Assembly (NCBI GenBank): GCA_028280205.1
Contig: JANQME010000300.1
Location: 1-12,301 of the forward strand
From: Longimicrobiales bacterium
GTDB lineage: Bacteria > Gemmatimonadota > Gemmatimonadetes > Longimicrobiales > Gaopeijiaceae
DNA length: 12,301 bases
Reading direction: 5' to 3'
Each line of letters opens with the position of its first letter. The first letter of the stretch is position 1. The translations under genes were made by a program, and so were the position numbers. This document shows, in pieces, positions 1-6,227 of the stretch. The notes below the pieces were generated by a model. That model saw only the letters and a program-made list of their open reading frames with translations, was not told where the DNA came from and did no database searches.

Positions 1-879
1 GCGAACAACGACCTCATCCCGCGCGACTACGAGTTCATGGACGCGGTCGGCTTCGACTGGTCGGATCCCTACCGCTGGCTCAGGATCGTCGAGGTGCTCG
101 GCAGCGGGACGCGGTTCTCCATGGCGGACATGATGCGGTTACAGACCGACGAGCTCTCCCTTCCGGCCCGGCAGCTCGTGCCCATGCTCGACGCCGTATC
201 GGCGAGCGGGCGCGTCGAGGAGGCACGAAGACGCCTCCTGGAGTGGGACTTCGTCATGGACGCGGAGTCGGTGGCGGCCGGCATCTATGCGGCATGGGAA
301 GGGGAGCTCCGACGCCGTGTCCGCGACGCACGGGTGCCGGACGGTCTGGACATGAATCTGTCGCTGTTCAGGGTGATCGAAACGATCATGGTCCCGCCGG
401 GCTCGCTCGGTGTGGACCCCCTGGCTGCCCGCAACGCGCTCCTTCTGGAGTCGCTCGAAGGCGCCGTCGCCGAGCTCGAAGACAAGCTCGGCTCGGAGAT
501 GGACGGTTGGCGCTACGGGCAGCCCGACTACCACCACGCCTACCTCCGCCATCCCCTGGGTAACGCGGTCGACCCCTCGACCCGCTCGCTGCTGGAGGTC
601 GGCCCGCTCCCGCGTGGTGGCTACGGCTCGACGGTCAACCAGACCGGAAACGGCGACAACCAGACGTCGGGCGCGTCCTTCCGCATCATCGTCGACACCG
701 GCGACTGGGATCGTGCGGTCGGCATGAACACGCCCGGCCAGAGCGGCGACACGCGCTCGCCCTTCTACCGGAATCTGTTCGAATACTGGGCCGGCGACGA
801 CTTTCACCCGGTCTTCTACTCGCGCGAGCGGGTGGAGGAGGCGACGGCGGAGCGTTTCGAGCTGCGGCCGGGCGGATGA
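1..879 (+). CDS. Penicillin acylase family protein, C-terminal part (5' end outside window)
   Basis: The reading frame is open from the first base, so this is the last 292 residues of a longer gene. The segment starts ANNDLIPRDYEF. It carries the late beta-chain landmarks of penicillin/cephalosporin acylases: a HPLGNAVDP stretch, then GGYGSTVNQTG, GASFRIIVDTGDWDRAV and TPGQSGDTRSPFYRN, followed by a tryptophan- and tyrosine-containing tail. Members of this Ntn-hydrolase family are exported, cut themselves into alpha and beta chains, and hydrolyse amide bonds (beta-lactam side chains, N-acyl-homoserine lactones or other acyl amides). The catalytic N-terminal serine of the beta chain and the signal peptide lie upstream of the window, so neither activity nor substrate can be judged. 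The next gene starts 46 bp downstream on the same strand and could be co-transcribed. Family assignment is confident; substrate is unknown. Confidence 0.88.
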   Translation, partial: ANNDLIPRDYEFMDAVGFDWSDPYRWLRIVEVLGSGTRFSMADMMRLQTDELSLPARQLVPMLDAVSASGRVEEARRRLLEWDFVMDAESVAAGIYAAWEGELRRRVRDARVPDGLDMNLSLFRVIETIMVPPGSLGVDPLAARNALLLESLEGAVAELEDKLGSEMDGWRYGQPDYHHAYLRHPLGNAVDPSTRSLLEVGPLPRGGYGSTVNQTGNGDNQTSGASFRIIVDTGDWDRAVGMNTPGQSGDTRSPFYRNLFEYWAGDDFHPVFYSRERVEEATAERFELRPGG

Positions 880-925
880 GCGGAGCATCGACAGGGGTGG
901 GTGCCCGCTTCAGGAGGGTGTCGGG

Positions 926-1462
926 TTGAGCGACACTCCTGGACGCCGCATCCGCTACTCCGTGGCGATGAGCCTGGACGGCTTCATCGCGGACGAGGAC
1001 GGCGGCTACGGGTGGATCCCGGCGGCAGACTACATCGACTTCGGCATCTGGCTGGCGAAGATCGATACGCTCCTCATGGGCAGGGGGACATACGAGACGG
1101 CGACCTCCACCGAGGAAGGCCGCTCCGTCTTCGAGGGGATGCAGGTGGTCGTGGCCTCGACGACACTCGACCCGGCCTCCGATCCGGAGGTGGAGGTCGT
1201 CGGCACCGACGTCGAGCATGTGGTCGCCGAACTGAAGAAGCGGCCGGGTAAGGACATCTGGCTCTTCGGCGGGGGCGTGCTCTTCCGCAGCCTGCTGGAG
1301 GCTGGCCTCGTCGACCGCGTCGAAGTCGCGGTGATTCCGGTGCTTCTCGGGTCGGGCATCCCGCTTCTGTCCGGCGCGGCGGGACCCACGAAGCTCGAGC
1401 TCCACAGCACCGAGGCGTTCAGCGACGGGATCGTGCTCCTCAAGTACGACGTCGTACGCTGA
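926..1462 (+). CDS. Dihydrofolate reductase family protein (RibD C-terminal-like)
   Basis: A 178-residue protein matching the short DHFR/RibD-C fold common in bacterial genomes (YyaP/YwjB-like). The family signatures are visible: SLDGFIA at residues 16-22, MGRGTYE at 51-57, VVASTTL near 75-81, and a nucleotide-binding stretch IWLFGGGVLFRSLLEAGLVD at 111-130, followed by IPVLLGSGIPLL. These proteins bind NAD(P)H and are assumed to reduce a pterin- or pyrimidine-like substrate, but most are uncharacterised and are not the essential folA enzyme. The start is TTG at 926, chosen because AGGAGGG at 912-918 sits 7 nt upstream and homology begins at once (RRIRYSVAMSLDG). It follows the acylase gene by 46 bp and faces the permease gene convergently. 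Confidence 0.88.
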   Translation: MSDTPGRRIRYSVAMSLDGFIADEDGGYGWIPAADYIDFGIWLAKIDTLLMGRGTYETATSTEEGRSVFEGMQVVVASTTLDPASDPEVEVVGTDVEHVVAELKKRPGKDIWLFGGGVLFRSLLEAGLVDRVEVAVIPVLLGSGIPLLSGAAGPTKLELHSTEAFSDGIVLLKYDVVR

Positions 1463-1505
1463 CGCACGTGGCTCGCCGGAGGGGGGGAAAAGGGTTCGAG
1501 CGCGT

Positions 1506-1541
1506 CTACTCCGAGCCGAGCGCGCGTCGGGTCGCGCCTTA
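1506..1541 (-). repeat. In-frame imperfect duplicate of the permease gene's last codons
   Basis: Reading the minus strand past the TAA at 1541-1539, the same frame continues for ten codons as GATRRALGSE and then reaches TAG at 1508-1506. The permease itself ends VRVLGSE-stop. The last 20 bases of the two copies differ at only about three positions, and both copies end in GSE-stop. It looks like a small slipped duplication, or an ancestral C-terminus displaced by a new upstream stop. No independent function is visible. Confidence 0.6.
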
Positions 1542-4187
1542 CTCCGATCCGAGCACACGCACGGGATCGACGTTCGCGGCACGCCACGCGGGCACGACGG
1601 CCGCCATGAGGCCCACGAGCGCCAACAGCGCGCCGACACCGACGTAGGTGACGGGATCGGTCGCATCGATCTCGTAGAGCACGCTCGAGAGCGTGTCCGA
1701 GCCGAGTCGGGCCGCGGCGAGGCCCAACGCGAGACCGACCGCCACGGGAGCGAACGCCCGGGCCACGGAGGTGCGCACGATCTCGATTCGGGACGAACCG
1801 AGCGCCACCCGAACGCCGAACTCCCCGACGCGTCGTCCGGTCACGTACGCGGTCACGCCGAAGACACCGACGGCGCAGAGCGCCAGCGCGAGGCCGCCGA
1901 ATGCCGTGAAGAGGAGGGTGAGGAATCGGGCGCCGCGGGTCGAGCGTCCGAGGGCGTCGTCGAGACGGAGCATCTCGCTCACCGGGACGTCCGCGTTCAC
2001 ACTCCACACGACGTCACGGATGGCGGGCGCGACCGAGGCGGGCTCCGGGCCCGACCGCAGCCGAACCATCATCCACATGCCGACGTTGTCCCACGGCGGC
2101 TGTCCGTGTGCGAAGTACATCTCGGGGCGAGGCTCGACTTTTCGACCGTGTTGACGGACGTCCGCGACGACGCCGACGACGCGGTAGGACGGATCCGACG
2201 CGGAGAAGATCGAGAGCGTCCGCCCGAGCGGATCGACGTCGGGCCAGAACGTGCGGACAAAGGCCTCGTTGACCGCCACCACCCGCTCGGTGTCCGGCCG
2301 GTCGCGGTTCGCCACGCCGCGGCCGAGCAGGATGGGCAACCGGACGGTCTCGAAGTAGTCGTCGCGCACGACGCGGAAGTTGACCGATGGGGTCGGTTCG
2401 TCGTCGGCGACGGTGAATCCCTCGGGGTGCGTCGGGAAGCTCCAGTTGTCCACGGTGCCCGGGAGGAGGTGGATCCCCCCGACCGACTCGACGTTGGGGA
2501 GCGCAGCGATCCGTTCCGTCACCTCCCCGAAGTAGCCCTGGTACGCCTCGCCGTCGGGGTAGTCCCCGTCGCGCGGATTCGCGGTGAAGGCGATCACCCC
2601 GTCCCCATCGAGGCCTGGGTCGACAGCGAGCAGGCGCGTCAGGGAACGGAGCGTCAGTCCCGACCCCACCGCGACGACCACCGCGAGCCCGACCTGCGCC
2701 GCCACGAGTGTCGAGGTCATACGGCCGGCCCCTTTTCCCGCCGTTCCGCGACTCGAGCCGGCCAGGATCGAAAGGGCCTCGACACGGCCGGCGCGCAACG
2801 CAGGAATCAGTCCCGCCATGAGCGTGGCACCGAGGGTCGCCACGAGCGCGAACGCGAGGACCGGGGCATCGACGCCCACGTCCTGTAGCCCCGGGAAGTC
2901 CGGGGGCGCGAAGCGCCGCAGCGTGGCGACGAGGCCCCATGCCGTCGCGACGCCGACGACGCCTCCGAGGATGCCCACCGCGCCGCTCTCCGCCAGGAGC
3001 CCGCGTGTGAGGCGTCGCCGACCGGCACCGAGCGCGGCGCGCACGGCGAGGTCCCGATGCCGGCGGTCGCTCTGTGCGAGCATGAGGTTGGCCACGTTGA
3101 AGCAGCCGATGAACAGCACGAGGAGGACCGCTCCGAGGGTGACGAGGATCGGTGTGCGTACGTCCTGCGTGAGCACATCCCGGAGCGTTCGCACCGTCGC
3201 TCGCTCGGCCTCCTCCACAGAGAAGATCCGGGGCAGCGTCCGCTGCACGCCTCGGGCGTGGACACGCACCTCCTCGCTCGCCTGCTCGAGCGTCGCGTCC
3301 GGGGCGAGCCGGCCCAGTCGGGCATTTACGTACCAGCTCGGGTCGCTCTGTAGGTCGAGCGCGGGGTCGCCCTCCAGGGGGACCCAGACGTCCGCGTCGC
3401 GCCACAGCCTCTCGACCCCTGCGGGCATCACGCCGACGACCCGGCGACGCTCGTACTCCCCTCCGCTCAGGTCGATGACTCGGCCGACGACCTCGGGATC
3501 CCCACCGAAGGCGTCGATCCAGAGGCCGTGCGAGAGGACCACGACGTCGGCGGCGCCCGGGAGGTCCTCATTCTCCAGGAAGCTCCGGCCCAGGAGCGGT
3601 GTGACACCGAGCAGCCGAAAGTAGTTCGGCGAGACTTGGAGACCGGTGAGCTCCCGCGGCTCTCCCGAGCCGGTGAGGGTGAGCGTCCACGAGCTCAGTC
3701 CGGACACGAGCTCGAGTGAGCGCATCTCGGCCTCGGCGAGCTCGGCCATCGTCCGGTTTCCGTTCTGTTCGGGCCAGACGAAGACGAGTCGGTCGGGCTC
3801 GTGGACCGGCAGGGGGGAGCGCAGAACCGCGTCGGCGACCGAGAAGACGGCCGTCGATGCTCCGATCCCGAGCCCCAGCGTGGCGACGGAGGCGGCGGTC
3901 AGGAAGGGGCTCGAGCGGAGCGCGGCCACGGCTTGCCGTACGTCGCCAACGAAGGCGGTGGCTCCGCCCCGGGCGTCCCGCGCCTCGCGACGCAGCCCGG
4001 CGGCTTGTCGGAGCAGGTCGGCGAAGGCTCCGATCCGGATCAAGGCGCGCCTGCCGCGGGACGGTTCGGCGTCGAGCCGCTCGAGGAGCATCGCGACCAT
4101 CTCTGGCCCGAAGCGCCGGCGCATGTCGGGAGGGAGCAGCCGAAGGCAGGCGCGGTAGACTCGCGCCCGGTCGGATCCGTGCTTCAT
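1539..4187 (-). CDS. ADOP-type ABC transporter permease (MacB/FtsX-like, duplicated)
   Basis: An 882-residue inner-membrane permease with the architecture of the 'acidobacterial duplicated orphan permease' family. It starts with a soluble prefix (about 1-80, RVYRACLRLLPPDMRRRFG). Then come TM1 (about 97-120), a MacB-type periplasmic domain (about 125-340), three TM helices (about 346-370, 402-424, 440-464), a repeat of this unit with TM5 (about 493-513), a second periplasmic domain (about 525-745), and a last TM trio (about 755-780, 812-830, 846-868). The paired cytoplasmic coupling motifs DLAVRAALGAGRRRL (379-393) and EFGVRVALGSSR (789-800) show the internal duplication. MacB-type systems move substrates or force across the periplasm without a classical channel. 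No ATPase gene is adjacent, as is usual for this family. The ATG at 4187 has a GGAGG at 4196-4192 and overlaps the padR stop as ATGA, implying translational coupling. The substrate is unknown. Confidence 0.9.
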   Translation of the reverse strand: MKHGSDRARVYRACLRLLPPDMRRRFGPEMVAMLLERLDAEPSRGRRALIRIGAFADLLRQAAGLRREARDARGGATAFVGDVRQAVAALRSSPFLTAASVATLGLGIGASTAVFSVADAVLRSPLPVHEPDRLVFVWPEQNGNRTMAELAEAEMRSLELVSGLSSWTLTLTGSGEPRELTGLQVSPNYFRLLGVTPLLGRSFLENEDLPGAADVVVLSHGLWIDAFGGDPEVVGRVIDLSGGEYERRRVVGVMPAGVERLWRDADVWVPLEGDPALDLQSDPSWYVNARLGRLAPDATLEQASEEVRVHARGVQRTLPRIFSVEEAERATVRTLRDVLTQDVRTPILVTLGAVLLVLFIGCFNVANLMLAQSDRRHRDLAVRAALGAGRRRLTRGLLAESGAVGILGGVVGVATAWGLVATLRRFAPPDFPGLQDVGVDAPVLAFALVATLGATLMAGLIPALRAGRVEALSILAGSSRGTAGKGAGRMTSTLVAAQVGLAVVVAVGSGLTLRSLTRLLAVDPGLDGDGVIAFTANPRDGDYPDGEAYQGYFGEVTERIAALPNVESVGGIHLLPGTVDNWSFPTHPEGFTVADDEPTPSVNFRVVRDDYFETVRLPILLGRGVANRDRPDTERVVAVNEAFVRTFWPDVDPLGRTLSIFSASDPSYRVVGVVADVRQHGRKVEPRPEMYFAHGQPPWDNVGMWMMVRLRSGPEPASVAPAIRDVVWSVNADVPVSEMLRLDDALGRSTRGARFLTLLFTAFGGLALALCAVGVFGVTAYVTGRRVGEFGVRVALGSSRIEIVRTSVARAFAPVAVGLALGLAAARLGSDTLSSVLYEIDATDPVTYVGVGALLALVGLMAAVVPAWRAANVDPVRVLGSE

Positions 4188-4531
4188 CGGGCCTCCGGGA
4201 GCAGATCGTGGCGCTCGGCGTCACGCACGAGCGCGCGGAGTCGGAGCGCTTCGGCCCGAGCCACGGCGCGGCCCATCCGAGTGAGGCGCACGTAGCTCCG
4301 GCGCGGGTCCGCCCCGGACGGCGACTCCGCCTCCTCGATCAGCCCGTCGGAGAGCAGATCACGGATGCGGCGGAAGAGGTTCGCCGGGTAGATGGTGCGG
4401 ACGGTACCCTCGGCCCGTTCGACCTCGTCGACGATGCGCGTGCCGTAGCTCGGTCCGTCCATGAGGGCGAGCAGGATCCGGAATGCGAGCGGATGGAGGG
4501 GCAGGTGGTCCTGTGCTGCTCGTCGGGGCAT
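4184..4531 (-). CDS. PadR family transcriptional regulator
   Basis: A 115-residue winged-helix regulator. LPLHPLAFRILLALMDGPSYG followed by GTRIVDEVE is the classic PadR start. The recognition part TIYPANLFRRIRDLLSDGLIEE and a wing with PRRSYVRLTRMGR follow, then a short C-terminal helix rather than a long dimerisation domain, as in the small PadR subfamily. I chose the ATG at 4531 (MPRRAAQD) because related proteins begin this way. A TTG at 4546 would add MTYSS but lies inside the palindrome, and neither start has a clear Shine-Dalgarno. The stop overlaps the start of the permease gene by 4 bp, and this PadR-plus-ADOP pairing recurs in Gemmatimonadota and Acidobacteriota. It probably represses its own operon through the adjacent palindrome. 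The inducer is unknown. Confidence 0.88.
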   Translation of the reverse strand: MPRRAAQDHLPLHPLAFRILLALMDGPSYGTRIVDEVERAEGTVRTIYPANLFRRIRDLLSDGLIEEAESPSGADPRRSYVRLTRMGRAVARAEALRLRALVRDAERHDLLPEAR

Positions 4532-4534
4532 GGA

Positions 4535-4587
4535 AGAATATGTCAATGTGACACTGTCGAAGAGACTATATCACTTTGACATATTCT
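4535..4587 (-). promoter_or_regulatory. Compound palindromic operator at the padR start
   Basis: Two 19-bp arms (4535-4553 and 4569-4587) are inverted copies with 17 of 19 positions complementary; the outer 11 bp, AGAATATGTCA and its complement, are perfect. Each arm contains its own dyad: TGTCA-ATG-TGACA at 4541-4553 is perfect, and TATCA-CTT-TGACA at 4569-4581 has one mismatch, with centres 28 bp apart. The spacer holds GTC-GAAGA-GAC. On the minus strand TATAGT near 4570-4565 could be a -10 element, so a bound dimer would block the promoter. The AT-rich block stands out from the GC-rich surroundings. Known PadR operators are ATGT/ACAT-type dyads, which this contains. The palindrome is directly seen; PadR binding is inferred. 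Confidence 0.75.
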
Positions 4588-4630
4588 GCGCACGGGGGTT
4601 GCACGCCCACGACGCCGTCCTGGGCGCTGG

Positions 4631-4669
4631 CTCCTCCAAAGGAAGGAGAGCGTCGCGACCGACGCGACG
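4631..4669 (-). terminator. Possible terminator after the GIY-YIG nuclease gene
   Basis: About 18 bp past the nuclease stop (minus strand) lies a perfect 7-bp stem, CGTCGCG with a 5-nt loop and CGCGACG (4669-4651). A pyrimidine-rich stretch and a second hairpin, CTCCT...AGGAG (4648-4631), follow. There is no long U tract, as is common in GC-rich genomes. It would separate nuclease transcription from padR. Confidence 0.4.
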
Positions 4670-4686
4670 GTGACGAGGGGTTGGCC

Positions 4687-5763
4687 TCAGGCGGGTCGCC
4701 TCTCCTGCAGCCACGCGTCCGGCTCCACGGTCCGACGGCGCTCCTTCGGCTTGAGGCGGAACCAGCGCGCCACGAGGAGAATCTCGGCGGCCTCCTGCGG
4801 TGCGAGGGCGCCCGGACCGAGATCGGTCTCGCCGAACACCTCGTCGATGGCGCGGGCCACCCGGGCACGCCCCGACCGACCCTTCGGGTGTCGGAGCTCC
4901 CGGCGGATGCGCCCCCGACGGATGAGGTAGATCCGGTCGTCCCCGGCGAAACCCGGCACCCGATACACGAAGCTCAGGTCCTCCATCCGGCCACGGAACG
5001 CAACCAGCTCGTCGCGAAAGCCGCGTAGGCGATCGATTCGGTCGCGCAGAACGGCTGCGTACTCGTAGTTCATCTCGTCCGACGCCCGCTGCATGAGCGT
5101 CTCCAGGTCGCGCAGCGGTGCTTCGGCCCGGCCTTCGAGGAATCGTCGGGCCCGCTCCACCGCGGCCTCGTACTCGGCCGCACGGGGACGCCCGCAGCAC
5201 GGCGCGAGGCAGGTCCGCAGGTCGGCACGGACGCAGCTCGGTACCTGTCCGCTCCCGAACATCTCGAGCTGGTCGTCGAAGAAGACCGGCGTCGTCCCCG
5301 GGCAGTCCCTCAGCCCGAGCACCTGCGCGAGCTCCCGCACGATGTGGGCGAGCCGCTTCACCCGGGGAAAGGGTCCGTAGTACGTCGCGCCGTCCGCGGC
5401 GACGCGGGTGACAGGCAAAACCCTCGGCGCCGCCTCGGCGGTCACCTTCACGAACGCGTAGATCCGCTTGCGCCGGTGCCGCACGTTGAAGCGCGGCTGA
5501 AGCTCCTGGATGAGCTTCATCTCACGGATGAGCGCGTAGAACTCGTTCGGAACGTAGTCCCACTCGATTCGGGCCGTCTCACGGATCAGATCCCACGCCT
5601 TCTCTCCACGCGGGGCCCGGAAGTAGGAGAGGACACGGGTGCGGAGCCGGATCGACTTGCCGACGTAGAGCAGCTCTTCGCCCGGCCCGAACATGCGATA
5701 GACCCCGGGCCGGTTCTCGGCCGTGGCGCGGACGTGCTCTCTCAGGGTCGGGTTCGCGAACAC
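4687..5763 (-). CDS. GIY-YIG nuclease with UVR motif, UvrC N-terminal-half/Cho-like
   Basis: A 358-residue protein (from the GTG at 5763) matching the first half of the excinuclease subunit UvrC. The GIY-YIG domain shows GVYRM (20-24), LLYVGK (31-36) and ALIREMKLIQELQPRFNV (77-94). By alignment the catalytic set is Tyr33, Arg43 and Glu81. Cys154, Cys177, Cys185 and Cys189 match the four UvrC iron-sulfur ligands, although the first gap is 11 residues longer than in E. coli. A UvrB-binding UVR motif (LETLMQRASDEMNYEYAAVLRDRID) lies at about 221-245. The RNase-H-like second nuclease domain and helix-hairpin-helix are absent; the tail (EILLVARWF) is like Cho-type proteins. A likely role is 3'-side incision in nucleotide excision repair. 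A GTG at 5805 would extend the frame by 14 codons, but these lie in an inverted-repeat arm, and the shorter start gives the N-terminal length usual for UvrC. No strong ribosome-binding site favours either. Confidence 0.82.
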   Translation of the reverse strand: MFANPTLREHVRATAENRPGVYRMFGPGEELLYVGKSIRLRTRVLSYFRAPRGEKAWDLIRETARIEWDYVPNEFYALIREMKLIQELQPRFNVRHRRKRIYAFVKVTAEAAPRVLPVTRVAADGATYYGPFPRVKRLAHIVRELAQVLGLRDCPGTTPVFFDDQLEMFGSGQVPSCVRADLRTCLAPCCGRPRAAEYEAAVERARRFLEGRAEAPLRDLETLMQRASDEMNYEYAAVLRDRIDRLRGFRDELVAFRGRMEDLSFVYRVPGFAGDDRIYLIRRGRIRRELRHPKGRSGRARVARAIDEVFGETDLGPGALAPQEAAEILLVARWFRLKPKERRRTVEPDAWLQERRPA

Positions 5764-5855
5764 GGGCCTGGAAGGGTGATCGGGAAGGGGAGTAGGCCGC
5801 GCCACCCAGGGGTACCCGGTGCTTGCGCGTGTTCAGGCGAGGAACGACGAGGAGG

Positions 5856-5871
5856 CGTAGCCGTGGCTACG
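5856..5871. repeat. Internal hairpin of the 345-bp element, left unit
   Basis: CGTAGCC-GT-GGCTACG is a perfect 7-bp stem with a 2-nt loop, flanked by GAGGAG-type purine tracts. It is the counterpart, inverted, of the hairpin at 6008-6048. A GTAG tetranucleotide in the stem is reminiscent of REP sequences handled by TnpA-REP transposases, which is only a resemblance. Confidence 0.6.
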
Positions 5872-5972
5872 GAGACGAGGAGAGACGAAGCATCAACCGC
5901 GCAACCACCCTGCGCCCAACGCTATGATTGACCGAACCTTGGGAGTGGGAGGGCTGCGGTGGCACGGCCCGA

Positions 5973-5993
5973 CCCACTCGCTTCGCGAGCGGG
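5973..5993. repeat. Internal hairpin of the 345-bp element, central
   Basis: CCCACTCGC-TTC-GCGAGCGGG pairs 8 of 9 bases around a 3-nt loop. A further GGCAC (5961-5965) and GTGCC (5993-5997) can extend the structure with an internal loop. Confidence 0.55.
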
Positions 5994-6007
5994 TGCCCCC
6001 CGTCGTT

Positions 6008-6048
6008 GGAGCTCCTCGCCGTAGCGACGGCTATGGCGTCGTCGCTCC
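6008..6048. repeat. Internal hairpin of the 345-bp element, right unit
   Basis: GGAGC (6008-6012) pairs with GCTCC (6044-6048), and inside it CCGTAGC (6019-6025) pairs with GCTATGG (6030-6036) with one G-T pair and a 4-nt loop. Its complement resembles the segment around 5836-5885, so the two units face each other. Confidence 0.55.
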
Positions 6049-6148
6049 ACCTTGGATCTGGGGCCGTGGCATCCGCAGCGCGGCCTGCTCCCCTTTCCGA
6101 TCACCCTTCTAGGGGTGGCGCTTTCGCTCTTTCTTCGGGAAGATAGGA

Positions 6149-6198
6149 AGGGCCGGGTCCGGTCGCCAAGCGGCGTCTCCGGACATGGAACCGGCCCT
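6149..6198 (+). promoter_or_regulatory. Structured leader hairpin ahead of the HD phosphohydrolase
   Basis: Three stacked stems form one imperfect hairpin: AGGGCCGG (6149-6156) with CCGGCCCT (6191-6198), GTCCGG (6157-6162) with CCGGAC (6179-6184), and CGCC with GGCG (6064-6067 counterparts at 6164-6167 and 6172-6175). That is 18 pairs with one 6-nt bulge and a 4-nt AAGC loop. It ends 17 nt before the GGAGG ribosome-binding site and has no U tract, so it is more likely a leader structure than a terminator. Whether it is transcribed with the HD gene is not shown, and no clear promoter is seen upstream. Confidence 0.5.
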
Positions 6199-6227
6199 CT
6201 CGGGGCAGCAGAATGGGAGGCATGAAG

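Larger units (their letters stand above)
5768..6112. repeat. 345-bp inverted-repeat element (MITE- or BIME-like)
   Basis: The ends 5768-5802 and 6078-6112 are inverted copies, 32 of 35 bases complementary. Inside, a second pair of related segments in inverted orientation (about 5836-5885 and 6001-6052) each carry a small hairpin built on a CGTAGCC/GGCTACG core. A third hairpin lies between them (5973-5993). No credible coding region fills the element, and no convincing target-site duplication is visible at its edges. Together with 5764-5767 and 6113-6227 it makes up the only gene-free stretch over 300 bases in the window. It may be a non-autonomous mobile element, a pair of REP-type units, or a structured transcript. 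The repeat structure is seen directly; mobility is inferred. Confidence 0.7.

Noticed and set aside
1463..1538. Terminator between the convergent DHFR-like and permease genes
   Set aside because: The GC-rich repeats here are direct, not inverted, and no stable stem followed by T residues was found.
2014..3405. Long second minus-strand frame within the permease gene
   Set aside because: It is an Arg/Pro/Gly-rich shadow typical of GC-rich DNA; the permease frame has the transmembrane and MacB motifs.
5756..6125. Target-site duplication flanking the 345-bp element
   Set aside because: The bases outside the two arms do not match beyond two or three Gs, so no duplication can be claimed.
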